DNA of 64,000 bases from Chitinophagales bacterium (GTDB lineage: Bacteria; Bacteroidota; Bacteroidia; Chitinophagales; Chitinophagaceae): contig JAFLBL010000001.1 in NCBI GenBank assembly GCA_017303855.1, positions 749,978-813,977 of the forward strand. Direction: 5' to 3'. The notes beneath the pieces are model-generated. The model was not told where the DNA came from and made no database searches. It saw only the letters and a list, made by a program, of their open reading frames with translations. This document shows positions 1-8,650 of this stretch, piece by piece (position 1 is the first letter of the stretch; every line of letters begins with the position of its first letter). Made by a program: the position numbers and the translations under genes.

Positions 1-675
1 GTCAGTATTATTTTTGTTCCCCCGGCCTTTGCGGCAGACGCGGTAATGGAAGCGGCCGATGCCGGTATCCGCCTCGTGGTTTGTATCACGGAAGGCATAC
101 CCGTTCAGGATATGGTAAAAGTGAAAAACTACCTGCAGGGAAAAAACACCCGCCTGGTAGGACCCAACTGTCCCGGTGTAATTACAGCGGAAGAAAGCAA
201 AGTGGGTATCATGCCCGGATTCGTTTTCATTAAAGGACGTGTCGGGATTGTTTCCAAATCCGGTACACTGACTTATGAAGCAGCGGACCAGGTGGCCAAG
301 GCCGGTCTGGGTATTTCCACTGCCGTAGGTATCGGTGGCGACCCGATTATTGGCACCACTACCAAAGAAGCCGTTGAATTATTTATGAATGATCCCGAAA
401 CCGATGCCATCGTTATGATTGGCGAAATCGGTGGCGGCATGGAAGCCGAAGCCGCCCGCTGGATCAAAGAAAACGGAAATAAAAAACCCGTGGTTGGCTT
501 TATAGCCGGCCAGACAGCGCCTCCCGGTCGTCGCATGGGTCATGCAGGAGCCATCGTAGGTGGCGCCGATGATACCGCCGCCGCCAAAATGAAAATCATG
601 ACCGAATGCGGCATTCATGTGGTGAGCAGTCCGGCGGATATCGGGAAGAAAATGGCTGAGGTGCTCGGGAAATGA
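1..675 (+). CDS. sucD: Succinyl-CoA synthetase (ADP-forming) alpha subunit, 5'-truncated by window edge
   Basis: This is the C-terminal part of the alpha subunit of succinyl-CoA ligase, the TCA-cycle enzyme that converts succinyl-CoA to succinate with ATP or GTP formation. The reading frame is open from base 1, so the N-terminal CoA-binding Rossmann part lies outside the window. The visible part has the GPNCPGVI motif, the SKSGTLTYE segment, and the MGHAGAIV motif whose His (codon at 541-543) is the phosphorylated active-site residue of the family. The stop at 673-675 is followed by a repeat and a strong hairpin. The beta subunit gene is not in the window. Identification is secure. Confidence 0.97.
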   Translation, partial: VSIIFVPPAFAADAVMEAADAGIRLVVCITEGIPVQDMVKVKNYLQGKNTRLVGPNCPGVITAEESKVGIMPGFVFIKGRVGIVSKSGTLTYEAADQVAKAGLGISTAVGIGGDPIIGTTTKEAVELFMNDPETDAIVMIGEIGGGMEAEAARWIKENGNKKPVVGFIAGQTAPPGRRMGHAGAIVGGADDTAAAKMKIMTECGIHVVSSPADIGKKMAEVLGK

Positions 676-828
676 ATAATGAGTAATCAGTAATGAGTAA
701 TGAGTAATTTCCTAAAGCAGAAATAACCATAAAGAAAGAGTCTCTCCGAAATCCGGAGAGACTCTTTCTTTATGGACAATACGATTTTAAACGACCTTCT
801 TACTCATTACTGATTACTCATTATTCAT
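672..828. repeat. 29-bp perfect inverted repeat of TAATGAG-type words
   Basis: Positions 672-700 and 800-828 are exact reverse complements (29 of 29). Each arm is built of near-repeating words such as TAATGAGTAATCAG. The left arm begins inside the sucD stop codon and the right arm ends 2 bp before the stop of the convergent DUF4476 gene. The two arms enclose the terminator hairpin at 731-771, so a transcript could fold into a long nested structure. The function is unknown. Confidence 0.9.
731..771. terminator. Bidirectional intrinsic terminator between convergent genes
   Basis: An 18-bp perfect stem (731-748 with 754-771) closes a 5-nt loop. The stem is A-rich on one outer end and T-rich on the other, so it can terminate sucD on the plus strand and the DUF4476 gene on the minus strand. 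Confidence 0.85.
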
Positions 829-830
829 CC

Positions 831-1568
831 TTATCCCCTCCTCACAAACTTCATCAGCTCCTCCTTACTGCTGTTAAACGTCAGCATTTCATTCACCTGG
901 TAGTAGTTCTGCTTGTCCACTGTTTTGGGGTAAGCATACTTGGCTATTTCCAGTTTATTGTTCTCAAAAGTAAAGAGCCCCATCAATTCTTTTACCTGCT
1001 GCGTGGTAAAGTTATTTTTGTCGATAATGAATTTTACGGATTTCAGGCGATTGGCTTCAAACCATTCCTTGCGGAGTGATTCCTTTACGGATTCAAATTC
1101 ATTTCCACGCATTACATTACCATACCCGTTATTCCATCCGCCATTGTCGTTGCCATGATCATTATCATACCCGTTATGATCGTCATAATACTCATCTTCA
1201 TCCTGGTACCAGTCGTCATTCCGGTCAATGCGGCGCTCATCCACCAGCACTTTACCAAAACGGTTTACAGTAATATCGGTATGAAAACCGCGTTTCAGGT
1301 AGATGGATCCTTTGTAGACAATATCTTCACGACGGCCAAAACCGAATCCGTTTTTCCGGCTTTCACGGAATATTTTCACCTGGTGATAACCTTCCGCCAT
1401 ATAGCCCACCGTGAAACTGTTATTTTTCATATTGAACTGGCGTCCGTCAATTTCAAATTTCAGCTCCTTGTTAGTTGACAAGGTGGAAATGCTTAACCGT
1501 GTACCGTCAAAAGCCAGCAGGCTCAGGGAGATCAGGGAAGCGATTGCAAGTGTAAAAATTCTTTTCAT
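831..1568 (-). CDS. Secreted DUF4476-domain protein
   Basis: This is a predicted secreted protein of 245 residues with a C-terminal DUF4476 domain, common in Bacteroidota and without a known function. I chose the ATG at 1568 because it starts directly with a signal peptide (MKRIFTLAIASLISLSLLAF); the frame extends 8 codons upstream without one. The N-terminal half is probably beta-rich. A linker around residues 115-150 is very rich in Asp, Asn, Gly and Tyr and precedes the DUF4476 part, which contains the FTTQQVKELMGLF helix. The gene is convergent with sucD and divergent from the alpha-2-macroglobulin gene. The fold assignment is from memory of the family. Confidence 0.8.
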   Translation of the reverse strand: MKRIFTLAIASLISLSLLAFDGTRLSISTLSTNKELKFEIDGRQFNMKNNSFTVGYMAEGYHQVKIFRESRKNGFGFGRREDIVYKGSIYLKRGFHTDITVNRFGKVLVDERRIDRNDDWYQDEDEYYDDHNGYDNDHGNDNGGWNNGYGNVMRGNEFESVKESLRKEWFEANRLKSVKFIIDKNNFTTQQVKELMGLFTFENNKLEIAKYAYPKTVDKQNYYQVNEMLTFNSSKEELMKFVRRG

Positions 1569-1702
1569 GGTGTAAAATTTAAAAGTGATCAATCTTGTTC
1601 ACGTACAGTGTATTTCCAATCCCGTGCCAGCGTGCCAAAAAAAGCAGGCAACGAAATGTTAAAGACAGGAATGAAAAATGCGTGGAAATGCAGGAAAATG
1701 CG

Positions 1703-1727
1703 GGAATCCATGCCAGACGTGGATTCC
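1703..1727. promoter_or_regulatory. 8-bp inverted repeat in the divergent promoter region
   Basis: GGAATCCA (1703-1710) and TGGATTCC (1720-1727) are exact complements around a 9-nt spacer, inside the 241-bp gap between the divergent DUF4476 and alpha-2-macroglobulin genes. It follows a short tandem of GGAAATGC-like words. It could be an operator or a hairpin in a leader; nothing else supports a role. Confidence 0.3.
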
Positions 1728-1809
1728 GCTTTGCAGGAATATGTAATCACTGACCGAAATGCATCTTAATCTTTGTTCAGATTAATTAACTTGTATCAAA
1801 ATTCACAGC

Positions 1810-4800
1810 ATGAAAATGCAGTACCTCAATAACCTATTCCTGACATTTATCCTTTCCTGCCTATTCTTTATGAACAGTAACAGCCAGTCACCCGTTAAAA
1901 ATTATACAGCCGCCTGGAAAAAAGTCCGGGAGCATGTGGAGAACAACCTGCCTCAATCCGCTTTGGCAGAAGTGCGGAAAATTTATACACTGGCAAAAAA
2001 GGAAAAACAGGACGCCCAACTCATCAAATCACTGGTATATATAGCCGGATTACAGGCTCAAAACCGGGAGGACAATGAACTCCTTTCCATTGCTGAAATG
2101 GAACAGGAAATCAAAACCAGCCGGGAGCCCGCCCGTTCCATACTGCACAGCCTGCTGGCCGGTATGTACCTGAACTATTATGAAGAAAACCGCTGGGAAC
2201 TGCTGGACCGGACCACTACCGCCAAATTCACAAAAACCGACATCAGTACCTGGGGAGCGGAAGATTTCCATAAACGCATCAGTGAGCTATACCTGCTGTC
2301 GTTGAAAGAAGCGAAGTTGCTGCAACAGAGCCGGCTGGAAACCTTTGATGCCCTTATTCACAAAGGCAATATGCGGCATCTGCGTCCCACGTTATATGAC
2401 CTGCTGGCGCACCAGGCTCTTGAATATTTTGAAAATGATGAACGGGATATTAAAAAGCCGTCATATGCCTTTGAAATCAACCAGGGCAGTGCTTTTGATC
2501 CGGCAGCTGATTTTGTAAAACGGAAGTTCCCCACAAAAGATTCATTATCCCTCGAACACAAAGCCCTGTTGATTTACCAGGAACTGATTGCTTTCCACCT
2601 CAACGATATTAAACCTGATGCCCTGATAGACGCGGATATTAAACGATTTCAATTTATAAAAGAACATTCCACCCATCCGGACAAAGACATTCTCTATTTC
2701 AACAGTATCCGTCATATTGCCCAACAATATGAATCCGTACCCGCCGCTGCACAGGCCTGGTACCTCCTGGCACAGTATTACAATGAACAGGCCAATGACT
2801 ACAAACCGCACGGCGATACCACCCATCGCTATGCCCGAATAAAAGCCAAAGAGATCTGCGAACAATTGCAACTTCAAAAAGATTCTTCGGAAGGAAAGAT
2901 CAATGCCTGGAATCTGCTGCAAACACTGAATAGTGCCAGTTTTGAATTTCAGCTGGAAAAGGTAAACAGTCCGGATATGCCTTTCCGGTCAATCGTGAAA
3001 TATAAAAATACCAGCGTCCTGTATGTCCGGCTGATTAAAACAGATGACAATACCAGAAAAGTGTTGGAGAATCAATATGATGAAAAATACTGGGCCACGC
3101 TGATTAACACACCCGTGTTGAAAAGCTGGACACAACCTTTGCCCGTTACCAATGACCTGCAGGAACACAACACAGAAATTAAAATTGATGGTCTTCCCTC
3201 CGGAGAGTATATCCTTTTTTGTTCTTCAGACAAAAATTTCAACAATCCAAAAGCATTGCTGGGTGCCCGGAGCTTTTATGTATCGGCCATCAGTTATGTG
3301 AATGCCGGCAATGACTATTTTGTTCTTCACCGCGAGACCGGCCAGCCGCTGGCCAATGCAAAAGTGCAGGTATGGAAACAACAGTATGACTACAAGCAAT
3401 CAAAATACATTACGCAGAAAGCCCGGCTGTACAATACAGACGCTAATGGTTTTTTTAATCTGGATATACCGGATGCGGAAGACGCATCAAACAGGAATTA
3501 CTCATTTCAGCTTGAAATAGAACACGGCAATGACCGTCTGTTCATAAACGAGTCGCAGTTCAGTTATAATTTCAGAGGAAACCAGGACAATGCTGCGACC
3601 AGTAAAACATCCATTCATCTCTTTACCGACCGGGCCATTTACCGGCCGGGACAAACCCTGCACTTTAAAGGCATTGTGCTGGGGCTGAATGCAACACTCA
3701 ATAAAGCCGTTACCCAACCGGCCTATTCCACAACTATTTATTTGCGCGATGCCAATTATACTGACATTGACAGCCTGAAAATGAAAACCAATGAATTCGG
3801 ATCGTTCAATGGACGCTTTCAGTTACCACAAGGTGGGATGAACGGACAATTCAGTCTTTATGCAAAGGCGGAAAACGCGACCAGTCTTTTTAAGGTGGAA
3901 GAGTACAAACGTCCCCGGTTTTACGTAGAATATGAACCAGTCAAAGGCATTTACAAAGTGAATGACAAAATTAAAATTACCGGGTTTGCCAAAGCCTATG
4001 CCGGAAACGTAATAGATGGAGCCAAAGTAAGTTACCGCATTGTACGGGAACCCCGTTTCCTTTATCCCTGGTTATTTCGCCGTTGGTGGCAACCTCCCAC
4101 AGCGTCAATGGAAATTGCACACGGCGAAACCAGTACAGATAATGAAGGAAAATTCAATGTGGAATTCAGCGCAGTCCCCGACCTGAAAATTGATAAAAAA
4201 TTTGAACCGGTATTCGACTATACCGTATTTGCCGACATCACGGATGTAAATGGTGAAACACGCAGCCGGGAAACAGCTGTTTCCGTCAGTTACAAAGCGC
4301 TCATACTGGTCAGCCGGATACCTAACCGGTTACCGGCAGACAGCTTCAAAACCCTGCATATCCGCACCGAAAATCTGAACGGAGAATTTGAGCCTTCCGA
4401 TATACAGGTACGCATCAGTCGTTTAAAAGAAGAAAAGAGACTCATTCGTACACGCTATTGGGACCGGCCGGATCAGTTCGTGATGACAAAAGAAGACTAT
4501 ATTAAAAACTTCCCGGTAGATGAATATGACAATGAAACGGACACAGAGAACTGGGAAACGGGTGAAACCGTTTTTACAAAAAAGGGCGCCGTGTCTGAAA
4601 ACGGTACATGGAAAACAGAAAACGGATCCTTTTCTCCCGGCTTTTACAGCATTGAATTAAAAGCTACTACTCAAAAAGGGGAAGAAATAAAGGATATAAA
4701 ATACATTGAATTGACTGATGAAAAAAGCAATCAGCTGACAAAGCCTGAATATTTATGGACTGGCAAAGAAAAGACCCTGACCGAACCCGGAGAAACTGGC

Positions 4801-7800
4801 ATTGTGGAGATCGGTTCATCTGCCGACAATTTATTTTTAATACATGAACTGAACAAAAAAGGTACAGCGGGAAAACAGGATGCTGCTACCTATAGTTATC
4901 TCAGGCTGAACAACGAAAAGAAAACCTTTTCGTTCGCCGCCACTGAAGCAGATCGCGGTGGTTATGGCGCGGGTTGGTTATTTATCAAACATAACAGGGT
5001 GTATCAGAAAACTTCATTTATTTATGTACCATGGACCAACAAAGAGCTGCAGGTAGACTATACAAGTTTCCGGGATAAAACTTTGCCGGGAGCAACCGAA
5101 ACCTGGAAACTTAAAATCAGTGGTTACAAAAAAGAAAAAGTGGCTGCGGAGTTGCTGGGCAGCATGTATGATGCCTCCCTTGATCAGTTTGTTACACACA
5201 ACTGGAACAAACCCGATATCTGGCCACTTCATTATTATTGGAAACAATGGAATACCAGCCTGAATTTTTCACGCTACAGTTCGTTTAAACGCTACATAGA
5301 AACCGCCGGCCATAAATATGTGGCTAAAACCTATGACCAACTTTCTACAGATGATAACAATCTGATGGGTAACCGTCGGTATAAAGGCGGTATGCTGCTG
5401 AAGAACGATAATATAATGCGCAGTGAAATGGCACTTGAAATGGCAGCCCCCGCCGCACCTGGCACTGATGGAGATATCCGGATACGGGGAGCCGGCACAA
5501 CAATGCCCGGAAAAAAACCAATCACAATAGTTGATGGAGTTATTGCAGAATCAGCAGAGGGCATTTCGCCAGAAGATATTCTCAATATGGATGTGTTGGA
5601 TGCGGCAGCCGGTACGGCTCTTTACGGAGCAGCAGCGGCCAATGGTGTGATCCTGATTACTACCAAATCCGGTGGGAAAAAACCGGCACTGACAGAGATA
5701 AAAACCAGAAAGAATTTTAATGAAACTGCTTTCTTCCTTCCCGAACTCCGTACCGACAGTACCGGTGCCATTGAATTTTCTTTCACAATACCCGAAGCTC
5801 TGACCAAATGGAAATTTATGGCCATGGCACATACCAAAGAAGGCGCATTTGGTTATAGCAGCAAAGAAATCGTAACACAGAAAGAACTGATGGTGCAACC
5901 CAATGCACCTCGTTTTCTGCGGGAGGGTGACAAGATGGAATTCAGTTCCAAGATTGTGAACCTGACAGATAAAGAACTGACAGGAACGGCTGAACTGCAG
6001 CTGTTTGATGCTACTACCAATCAATCGGTGGATGGCTGGTTCAGAAATGCCTTCCCGAATCAGTATTTTACAGTGGCTGCCGGACAAAGTGAAGCGGTAA
6101 AGTTTCCAATCGATGTGCCCTATCTTTTCAATAAGGCACTGGTATGGCGGATCGTGGCCCGCTCCGGTAATTTCAGTGATGGGGAAGAAAACAGTATGCC
6201 CGTACTCACCAACCGGATGCTGGTAACGGAGACACTACCCCTCAACATGAAAGGCAGTGGAAAAAAGGATTTCAGATTTGAAAAATTACTCAACAGCGGC
6301 AGCAGTGAATCCCTGCAACATCAGTCCCTGACCGTGGAATACAGTTCCAACCCGGCCTGGTACGCAGTACAGGCCCTGCCTTACCTGATGGAATATCCCT
6401 ACGATTGTGCCGAGCAGACCTGGAACCGGTATTACGCCAACTCGCTGGCCGCCTATATCAGTAATGCCAGCCCGAAAATCAGACAGGTGTTTGAACAATG
6501 GAAAATAAAAGATACCGCCGCCCTGATGAGCAACCTGGAGAAAAACCAGGAACTGAAAGCGGTGTTGCTCGAAGAAACACCCTGGGTACTTGAAGCTAAA
6601 AGCGAAGCACAGCAGAAAAAAAATATCGCCCTGCTATTTGATATGGTAAAAATGAGCGAGTCGCTGAACAGCGCTTTCGCCAAACTGAAAAAAATGCAGA
6701 GTCCCAATGGCGGTTTTGTCTGGTTCAGTGGCGGGCCCGATGACCGGTATATTACCCAATATATCGTTACCGGTATCGGTCACCTGAAAAAACTGAATGG
6801 TATTGCCCAAGGACAGGAAGGATATCTCAAATCGATACTGACCCTGGCGATTCCTTACCTCGACAAAAAGATCAAGGAAGATTATGACCGGTTGATCAAA
6901 AATAAAGTCAACCTGAAAACCTATGCACCTGGCTATTCCGAGATACAGTATCTCTATATGCGCAGTTTCTTCCCGGACTATGAAATCACCAAAGGAACGA
7001 AAACAGCTTATGACTTCTTCCGGGGCAAACTCGCTGTGAACTGGGTAAAACAAAGTAAGTACATGCAGGGAATGATATCCCTGGCCCTCTATCGCACCGG
7101 AGATGTAAAAACTCCGGCCGTAATATTAAAATCACTGAAAGAATCTTCCATCAATCACGAAGAACTTGGCCGTTACTGGAAAGATCAGCACTATGGCTGG
7201 TTCTGGTACGAAATGCCCATCGAAACCCATGCCCTCCTGATTGAAGCCTTCGCGGAAGCGGGCAAGGACAATGCCACCGTGGATGAACTCAAAACCTGGT
7301 TACTGAAAAACAAACAGACGAATAACTGGAAGACCACCAAGGCGACAGCTGAAGCCTGCTACGCCTTACTCATTCAGGGCAGCAACTGGCTCAGTAATGA
7401 ACCCGTTGTGGAGATCAAATTAGGGACCACAACAGTTAGTTCCACCGATGAAAGTGCAGAAGCTGGCACCGGTTATTTCAAATCAATCATTCCTGCAGAG
7501 AAGATAAACCCCCAAATGGGCGCCATTGCTGTAAAAGTGACATCCTTGTCAACTTCTCAACCTGTTAACCTTTCAACCTGGGGCTCCGCCTACTGGCAAT
7601 ACTTCGAAGACCTCGACAAAATCACCACTGCGGAAACACCGCTGAAATTGTCGAAGAAACTGTTTATCCAAACCAATAGCGACCGCGGACCGGTGATCAC
7701 CCCGGTAAACGAAGGCGATGCGATAAAAGTGGGTGATAAGATCAAAGTACGTGTTGAACTACGGGTAGATCGTGATATGGAATATGTACACATGAAAGAC

Positions 7801-8058
7801 ATGCGGGCGTCCGCACTGGAACCGGTGAATGTACTGAGTAGTTATAAATGGCAGGGCGGACTGGGTTATTATGAAAGCACTAAAGACGCGAGTACTAATT
7901 TCTTCTTCAGCAACCTGCGGAAAGGAACCTATGTATTCGAGTACGAACTCTTCGCCACACATGCGGGTGAATTCAGCAATGGTGTAACCAGCATTCAATG
8001 TATGTATGCACCGGAGTTCAGTGCGCACTCGGAGGGGATAAGGATAAAAATTGAATAA
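1810..8058 (+). CDS. Alpha-2-macroglobulin family protein with internal TonB-plug-like segment
   Basis: A 2082-residue bacterial alpha-2-macroglobulin, expected to trap proteases in the periplasm or at the outer membrane. A signal peptide covers about residues 1-26 and no lipobox is seen. A helical N-terminal region is followed by macroglobulin domains; the RAIYRPGQTLHFKG motif marks the MG2 area. The thioester motif is intact as YPYDCAEQ (Cys codon at 6406-6408, about residue 1533), with the helical thioester domain after it. Between the bait-like region and the domain starting FFLPELRTDSTG, about residues 1208-1293 read as a TonB-receptor plug: IRIRGAG, ITIVDGVI, SPEDILNMDVLDAAAGTALYG and NGVILITTKSGG. 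The frame is continuous. The histidine phosphatase gene starts 43 bp downstream. Confidence 0.93.
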   Translation: MKMQYLNNLFLTFILSCLFFMNSNSQSPVKNYTAAWKKVREHVENNLPQSALAEVRKIYTLAKKEKQDAQLIKSLVYIAGLQAQNREDNELLSIAEMEQEIKTSREPARSILHSLLAGMYLNYYEENRWELLDRTTTAKFTKTDISTWGAEDFHKRISELYLLSLKEAKLLQQSRLETFDALIHKGNMRHLRPTLYDLLAHQALEYFENDERDIKKPSYAFEINQGSAFDPAADFVKRKFPTKDSLSLEHKALLIYQELIAFHLNDIKPDALIDADIKRFQFIKEHSTHPDKDILYFNSIRHIAQQYESVPAAAQAWYLLAQYYNEQANDYKPHGDTTHRYARIKAKEICEQLQLQKDSSEGKINAWNLLQTLNSASFEFQLEKVNSPDMPFRSIVKYKNTSVLYVRLIKTDDNTRKVLENQYDEKYWATLINTPVLKSWTQPLPVTNDLQEHNTEIKIDGLPSGEYILFCSSDKNFNNPKALLGARSFYVSAISYVNAGNDYFVLHRETGQPLANAKVQVWKQQYDYKQSKYITQKARLYNTDANGFFNLDIPDAEDASNRNYSFQLEIEHGNDRLFINESQFSYNFRGNQDNAATSKTSIHLFTDRAIYRPGQTLHFKGIVLGLNATLNKAVTQPAYSTTIYLRDANYTDIDSLKMKTNEFGSFNGRFQLPQGGMNGQFSLYAKAENATSLFKVEEYKRPRFYVEYEPVKGIYKVNDKIKITGFAKAYAGNVIDGAKVSYRIVREPRFLYPWLFRRWWQPPTASMEIAHGETSTDNEGKFNVEFSAVPDLKIDKKFEPVFDYTVFADITDVNGETRSRETAVSVSYKALILVSRIPNRLPADSFKTLHIRTENLNGEFEPSDIQVRISRLKEEKRLIRTRYWDRPDQFVMTKEDYIKNFPVDEYDNETDTENWETGETVFTKKGAVSENGTWKTENGSFSPGFYSIELKATTQKGEEIKDIKYIELTDEKSNQLTKPEYLWTGKEKTLTEPGETGIVEIGSSADNLFLIHELNKKGTAGKQDAATYSYLRLNNEKKTFSFAATEADRGGYGAGWLFIKHNRVYQKTSFIYVPWTNKELQVDYTSFRDKTLPGATETWKLKISGYKKEKVAAELLGSMYDASLDQFVTHNWNKPDIWPLHYYWKQWNTSLNFSRYSSFKRYIETAGHKYVAKTYDQLSTDDNNLMGNRRYKGGMLLKNDNIMRSEMALEMAAPAAPGTDGDIRIRGAGTTMPGKKPITIVDGVIAESAEGISPEDILNMDVLDAAAGTALYGAAAANGVILITTKSGGKKPALTEIKTRKNFNETAFFLPELRTDSTGAIEFSFTIPEALTKWKFMAMAHTKEGAFGYSSKEIVTQKELMVQPNAPRFLREGDKMEFSSKIVNLTDKELTGTAELQLFDATTNQSVDGWFRNAFPNQYFTVAAGQSEAVKFPIDVPYLFNKALVWRIVARSGNFSDGEENSMPVLTNRMLVTETLPLNMKGSGKKDFRFEKLLNSGSSESLQHQSLTVEYSSNPAWYAVQALPYLMEYPYDCAEQTWNRYYANSLAAYISNASPKIRQVFEQWKIKDTAALMSNLEKNQELKAVLLEETPWVLEAKSEAQQKKNIALLFDMVKMSESLNSAFAKLKKMQSPNGGFVWFSGGPDDRYITQYIVTGIGHLKKLNGIAQGQEGYLKSILTLAIPYLDKKIKEDYDRLIKNKVNLKTYAPGYSEIQYLYMRSFFPDYEITKGTKTAYDFFRGKLAVNWVKQSKYMQGMISLALYRTGDVKTPAVILKSLKESSINHEELGRYWKDQHYGWFWYEMPIETHALLIEAFAEAGKDNATVDELKTWLLKNKQTNNWKTTKATAEACYALLIQGSNWLSNEPVVEIKLGTTTVSSTDESAEAGTGYFKSIIPAEKINPQMGAIAVKVTSLSTSQPVNLSTWGSAYWQYFEDLDKITTAETPLKLSKKLFIQTNSDRGPVITPVNEGDAIKVGDKIKVRVELRVDRDMEYVHMKDMRASALEPVNVLSSYKWQGGLGYYESTKDASTNFFFSNLRKGTYVFEYELFATHAGEFSNGVTSIQCMYAPEFSAHSEGIRIKIE
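7547..7579 (+). repeat. CAACCTTTCAAC-type word repeat inside a coding sequence
   Basis: This stretch of the alpha-2-macroglobulin gene consists of four near-copies of a TCAACCT word and closely resembles the noncoding run at 11304-11335 upstream of aspS. Here it is read in frame as SLSTSQPVNLSTW, just before the last domain. It looks like a short intergenic-type repeat captured in the gene. Confidence 0.55.
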
Positions 8059-8101
8059 GACTCCACACCTGGTGACAAGGATAAAAAGAACACTTAGAGA
8101 A

Positions 8102-8623
8102 ATGAAATTGATAATCGTCAGGCATGGAGCAACACTGGAAAATGCGGCCACTATTGCACAGGGACAAACGGATGGCACGTTGTCCGCAAAAGGGATCAGC
8201 GACAACGCCTCACTGGCCCTGCAGTTGAAAGAACAGGAGTTCAGGTGTATATACGCCAGCCCGCTGGCACGGGCCTGGCAAACCGCGGAATCCATTCATC
8301 TGTATCACCCGGCTGTTCCACTGATACAGGAAAACCGGTTAATGGAACGTAACCTCGGCGTACTGCAGGGCAACCCCTACCCGGCCCCCTATTCGGAAGC
8401 CGATCTGTATGAAGGCATGGAAACAGCGTCTTCCATGGCAGACAGGCTCAGCGAATTCTTAAATGAAATAAAATATAAGCACGGGGATGAAACCATCGTC
8501 CTGGTTTCGCATGGCTACCTGATTAAAGTACTGCTCTCCCTGCTGCATAACTGGCCGGTGGAAGAATTTTATAAAGTGAAACTGATGGGAAATTCGGCCT
8601 ATATCGTTGAAGAATTAGCATAG
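8102..8623 (+). CDS. Histidine phosphatase family protein (phosphoglycerate-mutase-like)
   Basis: A 173-residue member of the histidine phosphatase superfamily (branch 1). The start at 8102 puts the catalytic RHG motif at the usual place (MKLIIVRHGATLENA); an upstream in-frame ATG at 8051 would overlap the previous gene and add 17 poorly conserved residues. Other family marks are YASPLARAWQTAE (the second Arg), ERNLG, and VSHGYLIK with the second catalytic His. The substrate cannot be read from the sequence; relatives include phosphoglycerate mutases, alpha-ribazole phosphatase and sugar phosphatases. It is probably cotranscribed with the alpha-2-macroglobulin gene. Confidence 0.9.
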   Translation: MKLIIVRHGATLENAATIAQGQTDGTLSAKGISDNASLALQLKEQEFRCIYASPLARAWQTAESIHLYHPAVPLIQENRLMERNLGVLQGNPYPAPYSEADLYEGMETASSMADRLSEFLNEIKYKHGDETIVLVSHGYLIKVLLSLLHNWPVEEFYKVKLMGNSAYIVEELA

Positions 8624-8638
8624 TGTTACCCGGTAAGT

Positions 8639-8646
8639 TACATTTG
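8639..8646 (+). promoter_or_regulatory. -7 box TACATTTG directly before the flavoenzyme start
   Basis: A perfect match to the Bacteroidota -7 consensus TANNTTTG ends 4 nt before the ATG at 8651, so the expected transcription start falls at or next to the start codon. No good -33 TTG is visible at the expected spacing. Confidence 0.5.
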
Positions 8647-8650
8647 TCCC

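Noticed and set aside
1767..1794. Promoter for the alpha-2-macroglobulin gene
   Set aside because: TTTG- and TAACTTG-like pieces are present but their spacing (11 nt) does not fit the Bacteroidota promoter.
5430..5690. Plug-like segment as a frameshift or gene-fusion artefact
   Set aside because: The reading frame is continuous on both sides, and conserved alpha-2-macroglobulin sequence resumes directly after it.
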